Assembly: GCF_040610475.1 (NCBI RefSeq)
Contig: NZ_JBEXMJ010000008.1
Span: 186,001-250,000, forward strand
DNA from: Actinopolymorpha sp. NPDC004070
GTDB taxonomy: Bacteria; Actinomycetota; Actinomycetes; Propionibacteriales; Actinopolymorphaceae
DNA length: 64,000 bases
Reading direction: 5' to 3'
Part shown: in pieces, positions 16,142-24,614 of the stretch
Layout of the letters: every line of letters starts with the position of its first letter
Numbering within the stretch: position 1 is the first letter of the stretch
Made by a program: the position numbers and the translations under genes
Notes under the pieces: generated by a model
Told to the model about the DNA's origin: nothing
Databases searched by the model: none
The model's input: only the letters and a program-made list of their open reading frames with translations

Positions 16142-16927
16142 TCAGCGGTCCGCGCGCGCCGTCCAGCGATCATCAGAGCGGACCACCTTCAGCGGCAGGC
16201 CGAAGGTCTCCGACAGCGCCGGGGAGGTGAGTGTCTCCGCGATCGGGCCGGCCGCCACCACGCTGCCTCCCCGCAGAAGAAGGACGTGGGTGAAGCTCGG
16301 CGGGATCTCCTCGACGTGGTGGGTGACCAGCACCGTGGCCGGGGCGAAGTCGTCCGAGGCGATCTCGTCGAGGGTGCGCACGAGCGCCTCTCGCCCACCG
16401 AGGTCCAGACCCGCCGCGGGCTCGTCCATCAGGAGCAGCTCGGGGTCGGTCATCAGGGCCCGGGCGATCTGCACCCGCTTGCGTTCGCCTTCGGACAGCG
16501 TGCCGAACGTACGGTCGGCGTACTCACCCACACCGAGCCAGGCGAGCAACTGCCGGGCGCGTTCGTGGTCGACGTCGTCGTAGGCCTCCCGCCAGCGGCC
16601 GAGCACGGCGTAGGAGGCCGACACCACCACGTCGTCGACGCGTTCGTGCCGGGGAATCCGGTCGGCGATCGCCGCGCTGGTGAGGCCGATGCGGGGACGC
16701 AGCTCGAACACGTCGACCCGCCCCAGGGTCTCCCCGAGGATGGTCGCGGTGCCGCTGGTGGGGTGCATCCGGGCGGAGGCGATCTGCAGCAGGGTCGTCT
16801 TGCCGGCACCGTTGGGACCGAGCACCACCCAGCGGTCGGTGTCCTCGACGGACCAGGTCACCGCGTCGAGAAGCTTGGTGCCGTTACGGGTGATCGTGAC
16901 GTCGGTGAGCTCGAGTACAGACCCCAT
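16142..16927 (-). CDS. ABC transporter ATP-binding protein (stand-alone)
   Basis: 261 residues of a single nucleotide-binding domain. Walker A GPNGAGKTT is at 37-45, the signature reads LSEGERKR, Walker B is LLLMDEP and the switch histidine is in LVTHH. The gene resembles the YlmA/YheS-like stand-alone ATPases found in actinobacteria. No permease gene is adjacent, and the ATPase is divergent from the gene at 17049. It may work with an unlinked permease or in a non-transport role. The ATG at 16927 is the only start that keeps the family N-terminus. Confidence 0.85.
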   Translation of the reverse strand: MGSVLELTDVTITRNGTKLLDAVTWSVEDTDRWVVLGPNGAGKTTLLQIASARMHPTSGTATILGETLGRVDVFELRPRIGLTSAAIADRIPRHERVDDVVVSASYAVLGRWREAYDDVDHERARQLLAWLGVGEYADRTFGTLSEGERKRVQIARALMTDPELLLMDEPAAGLDLGGREALVRTLDEIASDDFAPATVLVTHHVEEIPPSFTHVLLLRGGSVVAAGPIAETLTSPALSETFGLPLKVVRSDDRWTARADR

Positions 16928-17048
16928 GGGTGCACAACCTACGGCACGACGCCGCCGTGCTCGCGTGCGGATCAGCGCGTCACCGCCCGGCCGGCACCGG
17001 TCGGGCACCGGTCTGCGCCTGTCGGAGCGGGACCCTACGCTGGAGCCC

Positions 17049-17810
17049 ATGTCGACCATGTCGATGGTGCCCCGCGCGGTCCGGCTGGCGACGTGGGCCA
17101 ACTCCTGGTTGCTCGGCGCGACCAGCCTGGACGAGGCCGACGAGGCCGTCCGGGGCGACGACGCCGCCCACCACGTCATCGGCCTGCCGGGTCAGGACGA
17201 GCCGGTGCCGCTGCTGCTGTCGCTGGGCACCCTGCGCAACCTCGGCACCCGGGCCGTCTCCCCCGCCCTGCCGGTGCCCGGCGACCCGCTCGGGCTGGCC
17301 GGGCCGCCCGCGTTCACCGAGGCGGCGATCGAGGCGGGCGAGGCGGTCGTGTGCGAGGGCGCGGGCCTCGGCCTGGTGCCGCATGTGATCGGGGCCGGCG
17401 TCCAGTGGCGCGTGTACGCCGCGACGCCGGCGCCTCCGGAGGGATTCGGCGACGCCTCCTTGGAGCTCGCGCACACCCTGCAAGAGGTGATTGACACCCT
17501 CGCCGACCTCGACGTCGCCCGGTGGCGGCCGGAGATGGCCGAGGCGCTGACAGACCTGCGCGAGGTGGGCAGCCGTTCCCGCGACGGGCTGCCGCCCGGG
17601 TACGCCCCGCGCGCGGAGGCGCTGGCCACCCGGGCCCGGCGGTGCCTGCTGGTCTGCGAGCTCGCTTTGGTCGACGAGGGCGGCTCGGCGTCGGCGTACG
17701 AAGCCGACTCCCGGCGGCGGGCGCTGCGCCGGCTCGAGCACGCCGCGCGGCGTGCACTGGTCGCCGCGTGTGCCCGGCCCCGCCCCGCGGCCGGCCCGCC
17801 CGGTCCCTAG
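17049..17810 (+). CDS. Conserved-looking protein of unknown function
   Basis: 253 residues, not assigned to a family. It begins MSTMSMVPRAVRLATWANSW and has a Gly/Pro/Leu-rich middle with the phrase LPVPGDPLGLAGPPAFTEAA. The second half is long and alpha-helical (about 135-240), with a cysteine pair in ARRCLLVCELALV and an Arg-rich end. No signal peptide or membrane helix is evident. Codon usage matches its neighbours. It is divergent from the lone ABC ATPase and ends at a bidirectional terminator. Its reading frame shows strong third-position GC bias, supporting a real gene. Confidence 0.7.
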   Translation: MSTMSMVPRAVRLATWANSWLLGATSLDEADEAVRGDDAAHHVIGLPGQDEPVPLLLSLGTLRNLGTRAVSPALPVPGDPLGLAGPPAFTEAAIEAGEAVVCEGAGLGLVPHVIGAGVQWRVYAATPAPPEGFGDASLELAHTLQEVIDTLADLDVARWRPEMAEALTDLREVGSRSRDGLPPGYAPRAEALATRARRCLLVCELALVDEGGSASAYEADSRRRALRRLEHAARRALVAACARPRPAAGPPGP

Positions 17811-17817
17811 CCGGCTT

Positions 17818-17848
17818 GGAGGGACCCCCCTTGGTGGATGGTCCCTCC
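17818..17848. terminator. Bidirectional terminator between convergent genes
   Basis: GGAGGGACC (17818-17826) pairs perfectly with GGTCCCTCC (17840-17848), a 9-bp stem with a 13-base loop. It lies between the stop codons of the gene at 17049-17810 and the propeller gene at 17857. Confidence 0.6.
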
Positions 17849-17856
17849 ATGCCGGT

Positions 17857-19056
17857 TCAGGGTGTGCCACCGCCGAGCCGGTCGGTGAGGGCCTCGGCGT
17901 CGAACCACGTGTCGACACCGGCGTCGAGCACACGAGCTCGCACACTGGTGACCCGGGTGAACTGTCCGGGTATCCGACGCCAGGTGTCGCCACCGTCGGC
18001 GGAGGCGTACAGCTCCCCTGACGTCGTGCCGAAGTAGACCCCCACCGGGTCGAGGTCGTCGACCGCGACCGCGTCGCGGAGGACGGAAACGTACTGCGGT
18101 GTCGCCGGAAGTCCCTGCCGGCATTCGGTCCAGGTCGTCCCGGCATCGGTCGAGCGGTACAGCCCGAGCCGGCCGTCTGGCATGTAGCGTTCGGCCGGAC
18201 CCGCCAGCGGCGCGACGTAGACAGCTCCGCGCCGGTCGACGGCGAGCGGGAAGCCGAACGTGCCGGGGAGTCTCCCGGGCACGGGCCGCCAGGAATGTCC
18301 ACCGTCGGTCGACGTCGACACGGCGCCGCGGTGCTGGAGGTAGAGCGGGTGGGGCGGCGTCGGGTCGATCGCGAGCTTGTGCACGTGCCGGCCCACCTCC
18401 GGATGGGGATGTCCGGGCGGTGCGGGTGGCAGACCGGAGTTGCGTGGCTCCCAGGTGGCGCCGCCGTCCTCGGAGCCGAACACGCCGGCGCCGGCGACAC
18501 CCACCCACATCCGGCGGGGGTCGGCGGGGTCCAGCACCACGCTGTGCAGACTGCCGGCGGTGGCGGGCACGTCCCAGAAGGGCCGCGTCGGGTGCGCCTC
18601 CAGGCTCTCCACGAGCGTCCAGGACTCACCTTCGTCGCCGGAGGTGAACAGCCCGGCGTCTGCGGTGCCGGCGTACAAGCGCGTGCCCGGCCCGCGCTCC
18701 GGGCCGCCGAACCGCCAGATCTCCCGGACGCTACGCCCACCTCCGTCCGGAAATCGCGGGCTCCCCTGCACCGGACGCCAGCCGGCGCCGAAGTCGTCGC
18801 TCACCCGCACGGTGGGTCCGTAGGCCTGGTGGTTGGTCGCGGCCAACAGCCGGCCGGTGGTGGGCAGCACCGTCAGGTCGTAGACCTGCCATCCGGGCAG
18901 GATCGGCCCCAGGCACCGCCACGACATCCGGCCGCGGTCGGCGCAGAACACGAAGGCACCCTTGGTGGTCCCCACCAGCAGCACGACCGTGCCCCCCTGG
19001 TCACGGACCGGGGCGGCGTCGGTGCTGGCCGGGGAACTGGACGGCACTCCTGCCAT
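17857..19056 (-). CDS. BNR/sialidase-like beta-propeller protein 2
   Basis: 399 residues made of repeated propeller blades. At least five Asp-box-like motifs are visible (SDDFGAGWRP, SGDEGESWTL, SEDGGATWEP, STDGGHSWRP, STDAGTTWTE, SADGGDTWRR). The first strand, VVLLVGTTKGAFVF, is shared with the paralogue at 19378-20553. No signal peptide or membrane helix is seen, so it is probably cytosolic, unlike true sialidases. The catalytic arginine triad of sialidases cannot be recognised. It is the last gene of a three-gene operon and starts one base after the MoaD-like stop. It probably binds a protein or glycan; the function is unknown. Confidence 0.8.
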   Translation of the reverse strand: MAGVPSSSPASTDAAPVRDQGGTVVLLVGTTKGAFVFCADRGRMSWRCLGPILPGWQVYDLTVLPTTGRLLAATNHQAYGPTVRVSDDFGAGWRPVQGSPRFPDGGGRSVREIWRFGGPERGPGTRLYAGTADAGLFTSGDEGESWTLVESLEAHPTRPFWDVPATAGSLHSVVLDPADPRRMWVGVAGAGVFGSEDGGATWEPRNSGLPPAPPGHPHPEVGRHVHKLAIDPTPPHPLYLQHRGAVSTSTDGGHSWRPVPGRLPGTFGFPLAVDRRGAVYVAPLAGPAERYMPDGRLGLYRSTDAGTTWTECRQGLPATPQYVSVLRDAVAVDDLDPVGVYFGTTSGELYASADGGDTWRRIPGQFTRVTSVRARVLDAGVDTWFDAEALTDRLGGGTP

Positions 19057-19057
19057 G

Positions 19058-19381
19058 TCAGCCCCCGGAGACGTTCTGCAGCACGGTCAGCTCGTCGCCA
19101 GGTGCGAGCCGAACCTCCGACTGGTCGAGAAAGGCGATGTTGTCGCCGTTGAAGTAGATGAGTACGTGCGGACGCAGGCGGCGTTGCTCGTCCACGATGT
19201 GCTGGCGCAGAAGAGGGAAGGTGGTCAGCAGCACCTCGACCGCCTCCGCGAGCGTGCCGGCGGTGAGCGGAAACCGCGTCCGGTCGCCGGTGCAGTCGCG
19301 CAGAAGGGACGGCACTCGCACCGTGATCTCGGCCCCTCCGGCCGATGCGTCGCGCCGGGTTGGCGGCTCGGTGGTCGTCAT
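19058..19381 (-). CDS. MoaD/ThiS-like ubiquitin-fold protein
   Basis: 107 residues: a 20-residue polar leader, then the beta-grasp pattern ITVRVPSLLRDCTGDRTRFP, a helix (TLAEAVEVLLTTFPLLRQHI), a strand HVLIYFNGDNIAFL, and LAPGDELTVLQNVSGG. The protein ends exactly in Gly-Gly, as required for adenylation and thiocarboxylation or conjugation in MoaD, ThiS, CysO and archaeal SAMPs. No E1-like (MoeB/ThiF), JAMM protease, cysteine synthase or molybdopterin gene is nearby. It overlaps the upstream propeller gene (ATGA) and is followed after one base by the second, so its partners are probably the propellers. Confidence 0.82.
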   Translation of the reverse strand: MTTTEPPTRRDASAGGAEITVRVPSLLRDCTGDRTRFPLTAGTLAEAVEVLLTTFPLLRQHIVDEQRRLRPHVLIYFNGDNIAFLDQSEVRLAPGDELTVLQNVSGG

Positions 19382-20553
19382 GCCGGCAGCAACCAGGTCT
19401 TGACACAGGTGATGCGGGGGAAGCGGCCTTCGATCGCGGACCAGCTGGTGCCGCGGTCGAGGGAGTAGAAGAGATCCCCGGAGCTGGTGCCGAAGTAGAG
19501 GCCGTGCGGCTCCAGCGAGTCGACGGCCATGCCGTCACGCAGGACGTTGACATAGCTGGTGGAGGCAGCGAAGTCGCCCGGGACCGGTTGCCAGGACTCG
19601 CCTCGGTCGTCGGAGCGGTAGACCATCATGCGGCCGTCCCGAGCGACCCGGTGCTCGCTGTTCTTCAACGGGAAGATGTAGAGCTCCCCGCTGCGGGCGA
19701 CGGCCATCGGGAAGCCGAACCGCTCGTCTCCCTCGGCGCCGAGGCCCTTTTCGATGGGGAACCAGCTGTCGCCACCGTCGACCGACTTGTTGACGCCGCC
19801 GTGGTCCTGCATGTAGAGGACCTCCGGGTCGTCGGGGTCGAGCACGATCTTGTGGGCGCAGTAGCCGATCTCCGCAGATCTGCCGGCCACCGGCTGGCGG
19901 TCCAGCCCCGCGTTGCAGGTCTGCCAGGTCGCGCCGGCGTCGTCGGTTCGGAACACCCCGACCGCCGATGCCGCCACCCACATCCGGTCGGGGTTGTCGG
20001 GGTGGACCAGGATCGTGTGCAGGCCCATGCCGGCCGCACCGGGTCCCCAGTCGGGCCGGGTGGGGTGTGCGGTCAGCCCGGACAGCTCCGTCCAGTGCTC
20101 GCCGGCGTCGTGACTGACGAACAACGCCGCCTCCTCTGACCCGGCGAACACCGTGTCCGGCTGGGAGTCGTGACCCTGGACGAGCTGCCAGAAGCGGTTG
20201 AGCCGCCACTCCCGCTGCGTGCCTGGCTGGTTGGGGATCCACCGCCCCTTCTCCCAGTCGAAGTCGCCCATCGGGGTGAACCGCGGCCCCTCCTCGACCG
20301 GGCGCCAGGAGGCGCCCATATCGTCGCTCACCTGGATCGTGGCGCCTCCGGACTGGTGGTGGGTGCCCGCATAGATCCGCCGGCGGCCCTGTCGGGAGTC
20401 GCCGAGCAGGCTGAAGACCTCCCAGCCGCCCAGGTGTGGACCGGTGAGCGTCCAGTCCTGACGATGCTCGTCGGAGTGCAGGAAGAAGGCTCCCTTGGTC
20501 GTGCCGACCAGCAGAACCACGCGGCGTGCGGCGCCAGGGTGAACGTCGGGCAT
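19378..20553 (-). CDS. BNR/sialidase-like beta-propeller protein 1
   Basis: 391 residues, paralogous to the protein at 17857-19056 over most of its length. It has the same first strand VVLLVGTTKGAFFL and blades marked by SDDMGASWRP, SHDAGEHWTE, TDDAGATWQT, SVDGGDSWFP, SDDRGESWQP and SLDRGTSWSA. An HPTRP segment occurs in both paralogues. GGAGG lies about 7 bases before the ATG at 20553. No secretion signal is present. The set resembles proteins annotated exo-alpha-sialidase or WD40/YVTN repeat-like in actinobacteria, and its relation to plant HCF136 is only structural. First gene of the operon. Confidence 0.82.
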   Translation of the reverse strand: MPDVHPGAARRVVLLVGTTKGAFFLHSDEHRQDWTLTGPHLGGWEVFSLLGDSRQGRRRIYAGTHHQSGGATIQVSDDMGASWRPVEEGPRFTPMGDFDWEKGRWIPNQPGTQREWRLNRFWQLVQGHDSQPDTVFAGSEEAALFVSHDAGEHWTELSGLTAHPTRPDWGPGAAGMGLHTILVHPDNPDRMWVAASAVGVFRTDDAGATWQTCNAGLDRQPVAGRSAEIGYCAHKIVLDPDDPEVLYMQDHGGVNKSVDGGDSWFPIEKGLGAEGDERFGFPMAVARSGELYIFPLKNSEHRVARDGRMMVYRSDDRGESWQPVPGDFAASTSYVNVLRDGMAVDSLEPHGLYFGTSSGDLFYSLDRGTSWSAIEGRFPRITCVKTWLLPA

Positions 20554-20700
20554 GGATGCCTCCAGGGAATGTGTCGGATGCCGGCGTCGCGACTCCCGGC
20601 CGGCCGTTGGGCTGACCCTAGAGGTCAGCACCGACAACCGGCCGGGTATCGCCGTAACCACTCCCGCTCACCCGACGTCCCGGACGCCTGGCCGGCGAGG

Positions 20701-22254
20701 TCAGCCGGTCTTCGTCATGCCCGCCTTGTCGGCGGCGGCGGCGTTGGACCGCGCGGCCTCCCGGTCCGCGGCCATCTCCTCCACGGTCTTGGTGTGCAGC
20801 CGGGCCGCGCCCTCGGTGGTGACGGTCTTGACCCGGGTGCCGTCGCGTTCGGCGGTGGCCAGGCGTTCCCGGGCCGCGGGGATCTCCTCGGCGAACTGCG
20901 GCAGCCACCGCGCCTGCTCCACGAGCATCTCGTCGGTCATCTGCCACACCTCCTCGGGGTCGCAGACCGCGCCGACCAGCGGGTCGTGCAGCATCGCCTG
21001 CTTGAGCAGGGTGGTGTCGGCGTGCACCGCCGCCTCCTTGGCCATCTCCTGCACCCGGATGCTGGCCGCGCAGGTGGCCGCACAGGCCATCGGCAGGTCA
21101 CCGACGACGGGGATGTTGATGCCGTTGCGGTCGACGTAGCCCGGCACCTCCACCACGCTGCCCTGCGGCAGGTTGGTGATCACGCCGTCGTTCGGCACGT
21201 TGAAGTGGCCGCGGTAGACGCGTCCGGTCTCCAGCGCCTCGATGATGTACGAGCCGTGCTCCTCGCTGCGGTCCTGGGCGGTGATCGGCTTGGGGTCCTC
21301 CTTCATCCAGTTCGGGAAGTCGGTCTCGAACCAGTTCCGTCCCTCGGTGCACACCCGGAGGTAGCCGCCGGTCTCGCCGTTGATCCAGCTGGACAGGTCG
21401 ATCCACCGCGAGATCTCGTCGGTCCGCTTGCGGTACCACGGGAGGTACTCCGACAGGTGGCCGTTGGACTCGGTGCTGTAGTAGCCGAAGCGGCGCAGCA
21501 CGTCGATGCGGACCTTCTCCGTCTGCGGGTACGTCGGGTGCCCCTCGAACAGCTCCAGCATCTTCGGGATCATGTCGATGCCGCGCCACTGCGCCTTGAT
21601 GTACCACGTCTGGTGGTTGATGCCGGCGGCCACGATGTCGACCTCGCTGCGGTGCAGCGTCTCGTCCTGGCCGATCAGGCCCTCCCGCTTCGCCCAGTGC
21701 TCGATGCACCGGGTGATCTGCCAGTGGCCGCCCTGGACGCCGTGGCACAGGCCGACGGTCCGCACACCGCCGTACTCGTTGCAGGCCCAGGTGTTCATGG
21801 CCATCGGGTTGGAGTAGTTGAGGAACAGCACGTCCGGCTTGGCGACCTCGCGGATGTCGGTGCAGAAGTCCAGCAGCGCGGGGATCGTGCGCTGTCCGTA
21901 CATGACACCGCCCGCGCACAACGTGTCACCGACGCACTGGTCGACGCCGTACTTCAGCGGGATCTCGATGTCGGTCCGGAAGGCGTCAAGCCCACCTTGC
22001 CGGATCACCGAGAACACGTAGTCGGCGTCGGCGATGGCCCGGCGGCGTTCCAGGCTCGGCTCGATCGTGGCCGGCAGTCCGCTGGCCTCGATGTCGCGGC
22101 GGATCAGCCTGGTCACCATGTCGAGGTTGCGTTCGTTGATGTCGTGGAACGCGAACGTCGTGTCGGCGAGTTCGGGTACGGACAGGATGTCCCGCACCAG
22201 GCGGCGGGTGAAGCCGAGTGATCCGGCGCCGAGCATCGCGATTCGGGTTGTCAT
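20701..22254 (-). CDS. GH4 family glycosidase (alpha-galactosidase/alpha-glucosidase type)
   Basis: 517 residues. The NAD-binding motif GAGSLGF is at 9-15. The family signatures are NYSNPMAMNTW, the metal-binding cysteine and histidine in CHGVQGGHWQI, and GINHQTWY. GH4 enzymes use NAD+, Mn2+ and a redox elimination mechanism. CHGVQ-type members act on unphosphorylated alpha-galactosides, alpha-glucosides or galacturonides rather than 6-phosphates. No sugar transporter or LacI regulator is adjacent; the neighbours are an SDR and the propeller operon. The C-terminal ~70 residues are a charged helical extension. Substrate not assigned. Confidence 0.88.
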   Translation of the reverse strand: MTTRIAMLGAGSLGFTRRLVRDILSVPELADTTFAFHDINERNLDMVTRLIRRDIEASGLPATIEPSLERRRAIADADYVFSVIRQGGLDAFRTDIEIPLKYGVDQCVGDTLCAGGVMYGQRTIPALLDFCTDIREVAKPDVLFLNYSNPMAMNTWACNEYGGVRTVGLCHGVQGGHWQITRCIEHWAKREGLIGQDETLHRSEVDIVAAGINHQTWYIKAQWRGIDMIPKMLELFEGHPTYPQTEKVRIDVLRRFGYYSTESNGHLSEYLPWYRKRTDEISRWIDLSSWINGETGGYLRVCTEGRNWFETDFPNWMKEDPKPITAQDRSEEHGSYIIEALETGRVYRGHFNVPNDGVITNLPQGSVVEVPGYVDRNGINIPVVGDLPMACAATCAASIRVQEMAKEAAVHADTTLLKQAMLHDPLVGAVCDPEEVWQMTDEMLVEQARWLPQFAEEIPAARERLATAERDGTRVKTVTTEGAARLHTKTVEEMAADREAARSNAAAADKAGMTKTG

Positions 22255-22377
22255 GCGACCAGCGTCGATAGAGATCTGATGTCTCGACAACCCAGCCGCG
22301 CCCACTCGTCCCATAGCGGTCAGCTTGCTCGTCGCCGCGTATCCGGGTGACGGCGTACGGTGCGGCATCCTGGCGGG

Positions 22378-23244
22378 ATGGCGGACGACGCGGTCGGCAG
22401 GAACGACGAGGACGGCAGCACCGGCGCGGGCGGTCCCGGCGAGTCGGGCGCGGCCGCTCCGGTCGCGGTGGTCACCGGGGCCGGGTCCGGCGTCGGCCGG
22501 GCGGTCGCGGTCGCCCTGGCCGCCGACGGCTACGCGGTGGTGCTCGCCGGGCGGCGGCCCGAGCCGCTGGCGGAGGTGGCGGCGGAGTGTACGCGGGCGT
22601 GGCGGGATGCCGCCCGGTCGGCAAGCGTCTCCAGCACGTCGGGCGAACCGGCGCTCGCCGTACCCACCGACGTCGCCGACCCCGAGTCGGTGGCCGCGTT
22701 GTTCGACGCGGTACGCACCCACCACGGCCGGTTGGACGTACTGGTCAACAACGCCGGGCGGAACGCCCCCGCCACCTCCGTCGAGGAGGTGTCCCTGGCC
22801 GACTGGCGCGCGGTGGTGGACGTCAACCTGACCGGCGCGTTCCTGTGCACCCAGCACGCCGTCCGGCTGATGAAGGCGCAGCGCCCCCTGGGCGGCCGGA
22901 TCATCAACAACGGTTCTCTGTCCGCGCACACGCCGCGCCCGCACTCGGCCGCCTACACCGCCACCAAGCACGCGATCAGCGGGCTCACCAAGGCCACCGC
23001 GCTGGACGGCCGCCCGTACGACATCGCCTGTGGACAGATCGACATCGGCAACGCCGCGACCGACATGACCGCCCGGATGGCCGAGGGCGTGGCACAGCCG
23101 GACGGTTCGGTTCGGCCCGAGCCGACGATCGACGTCGCCCACGTCGCCCGCGCGGTGGTCTACATGGCGAGCCTGCCGCTTTCGGCGAACGTGCCGACGA
23201 TGACGGTGATGGCGACCCGGATGCCCTACGTCGGCCGCGGCTGA
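22378..23244 (+). CDS. Short-chain dehydrogenase/reductase
   Basis: 288 residues with a 27-residue Gly-rich leader, then TGAGSGVG (Rossmann), NNAG, a serine in NNGSLSAH and the catalytic YTATK. This is the classical SDR active site. The sequence between strands B and C carries an extra serine-rich insert ([12 protein letters not shown]). Divergent from the GH4 gene by 123 bases, which suggests a shared promoter region and a possible sugar- or polyol-oxidising role. That link is inference only. Confidence 0.82.
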   Translation: MADDAVGRNDEDGSTGAGGPGESGAAAPVAVVTGAGSGVGRAVAVALAADGYAVVLAGRRPEPLAEVAAECTRAWRDAARSASVSSTSGEPALAVPTDVADPESVAALFDAVRTHHGRLDVLVNNAGRNAPATSVEEVSLADWRAVVDVNLTGAFLCTQHAVRLMKAQRPLGGRIINNGSLSAHTPRPHSAAYTATKHAISGLTKATALDGRPYDIACGQIDIGNAATDMTARMAEGVAQPDGSVRPEPTIDVAHVARAVVYMASLPLSANVPTMTVMATRMPYVGRG

Positions 23245-23297
23245 GCCGGACCCGCCCGGCGCCGGAGCACCGCGGTGGCCCCACTAACGTTGCCGAC

Positions 23298-24518
23298 GTG
23301 CCCGCGACCGATCCGCCCGCGTCGAAGCCGCCCGTCTCCACCCTGCTCGTCACCCTCACCGGCCGGGACCGCCCCGGCGTCACCTCCGCGGTGTTCGACA
23401 CCCTCGCGAGGTACCCGGTCGAGGTGCTCGACGTCGAACAGGTCGTCCTGCGTGGCCGGCTGGTCCTCGGCATCCTGGTGACCGCGCCGCGTGACGTGGG
23501 TCGGCTGCGGCAGGAGGTGGAGAAGGTCGGCCGGGGCCTCGGGATGTACGTCGAGACCGAGGACGGTGCCGGCGACAACCGGCCGCGCCGCAGTGGCCGC
23601 AGCCACGTCACGGTGCTCGGCCAGCCGCTGCGGCCGAAGGCGGTCGCGGCGATCGCCGGGCGGATCTCCGACACCGGCGCCAACATCGACCGCATCGTCC
23701 GGATCGCCCGCTATCCGGTGGTCGCCATCGAGATGGACGTGTCCGGTGTGGATCCCGACCTGCTTCGCCAGGCGCTGGCCATCGAGGCCGCCGCCACGCA
23801 CGTGGACGTGGCCGTCCAGCCGGCGGGCCTGTACCGCCGGGCCAAGAGGCTGGTCGTCCTGGACGTGGACTCGACCCTGATCCAGGGCGAGGTGATCGAG
23901 ATGCTCGCCGCGCACGCCGGCTGTGAGGAGGAGGTCACCCGGGTCACCGCCGAGGCGATGCGTGGAGAACTCGACTTCGCCGAGTCGCTGCGCCGGCGGG
24001 TCGCCCTGCTCGCCGGAGTCGACGCCGGAGCACTGGCGGAGGTACGCCGCGAGGTCCGGCTCACCCCCGGCGCCCGCACGCTCACCCGTACCCTCCGCCG
24101 GCTGGGCTACCAGATCGGCGTGGTCAGCGGCGGGTTCACCCAGGTGGTGGAGCCGCTCGCCGCCGAGCTCGGCATCGACTTCGTGGCCGCCAACCGGCTG
24201 GAGGTCGCCGACGGGCGGCTCACCGGCCGGGTCGAGGGACCGATCGTGGACCGCCCCGGAAAGGCGGAGGCGCTGCGGGGGTTCGCCGCGGCGGCCGGCG
24301 TCCCGTTGTCGCAGACGGTGGCGATCGGGGACGGCGCCAACGACCTGGACATGCTCGCCGCCGCCGGGCTCGGGGTGGCGTTCAACGCCAAGCCGGTGGT
24401 CCGTGAGGCCGCCGACACCGCGGTCAGCGTGCCCTACCTGGACGCGATCATCTACCTGCTCGGCATCACCCGGGACGAGGTGGACGCCGCGGACGCGGAG
24501 ACCACCGAAACAGCTTGA
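23298..24518 (+). CDS. serB: Phosphoserine phosphatase with tandem ACT domains
   Basis: 406 residues. Two ACT domains occupy about 13-90 and 102-175, followed by a HAD phosphatase with the nucleophile D189 in LDVDSTL (motif I), VVSGG (motif II), and GDGANDLDML (motif III/IV). This is the long mycobacterial-type SerB that makes L-serine and is usually feedback-regulated through the ACT domains. The GTG at 23298 sits 53 bases after the SDR stop, with no clear ribosome-binding site, so the start could be slightly different. No serA or serC nearby. Confidence 0.93.
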   Translation: MPATDPPASKPPVSTLLVTLTGRDRPGVTSAVFDTLARYPVEVLDVEQVVLRGRLVLGILVTAPRDVGRLRQEVEKVGRGLGMYVETEDGAGDNRPRRSGRSHVTVLGQPLRPKAVAAIAGRISDTGANIDRIVRIARYPVVAIEMDVSGVDPDLLRQALAIEAAATHVDVAVQPAGLYRRAKRLVVLDVDSTLIQGEVIEMLAAHAGCEEEVTRVTAEAMRGELDFAESLRRRVALLAGVDAGALAEVRREVRLTPGARTLTRTLRRLGYQIGVVSGGFTQVVEPLAAELGIDFVAANRLEVADGRLTGRVEGPIVDRPGKAEALRGFAAAAGVPLSQTVAIGDGANDLDMLAAAGLGVAFNAKPVVREAADTAVSVPYLDAIIYLLGITRDEVDAADAETTETA

Positions 24519-24540
24519 CGGACCACCATCCGGCGGCGAA

Positions 24541-24556
24541 TACTCTGGTTCGAGTA
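24541..24556. promoter_or_regulatory. Inverted repeat, candidate PadR operator
   Basis: TACTC (24541-24545) and GAGTA (24552-24556) form perfect 5-bp arms around a 6-base centre, 58 bases before the padR start. A further half-site CCGAGTA follows at 24565-24571. PadR repressors often bind such sites at their own promoter. Confidence 0.5.
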
Positions 24557-24614
24557 AACGAGCCCGAGTAGAGATCGCTGCCCCGAGCCGGCGGCGGAAC
24601 CGACCGGAGGAGCG

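Noticed and set aside
17857..20553. Calling the propeller proteins true sialidases
   Set aside because: Asp-box blades are present but the catalytic Arg triad and secretion signal are not visible.
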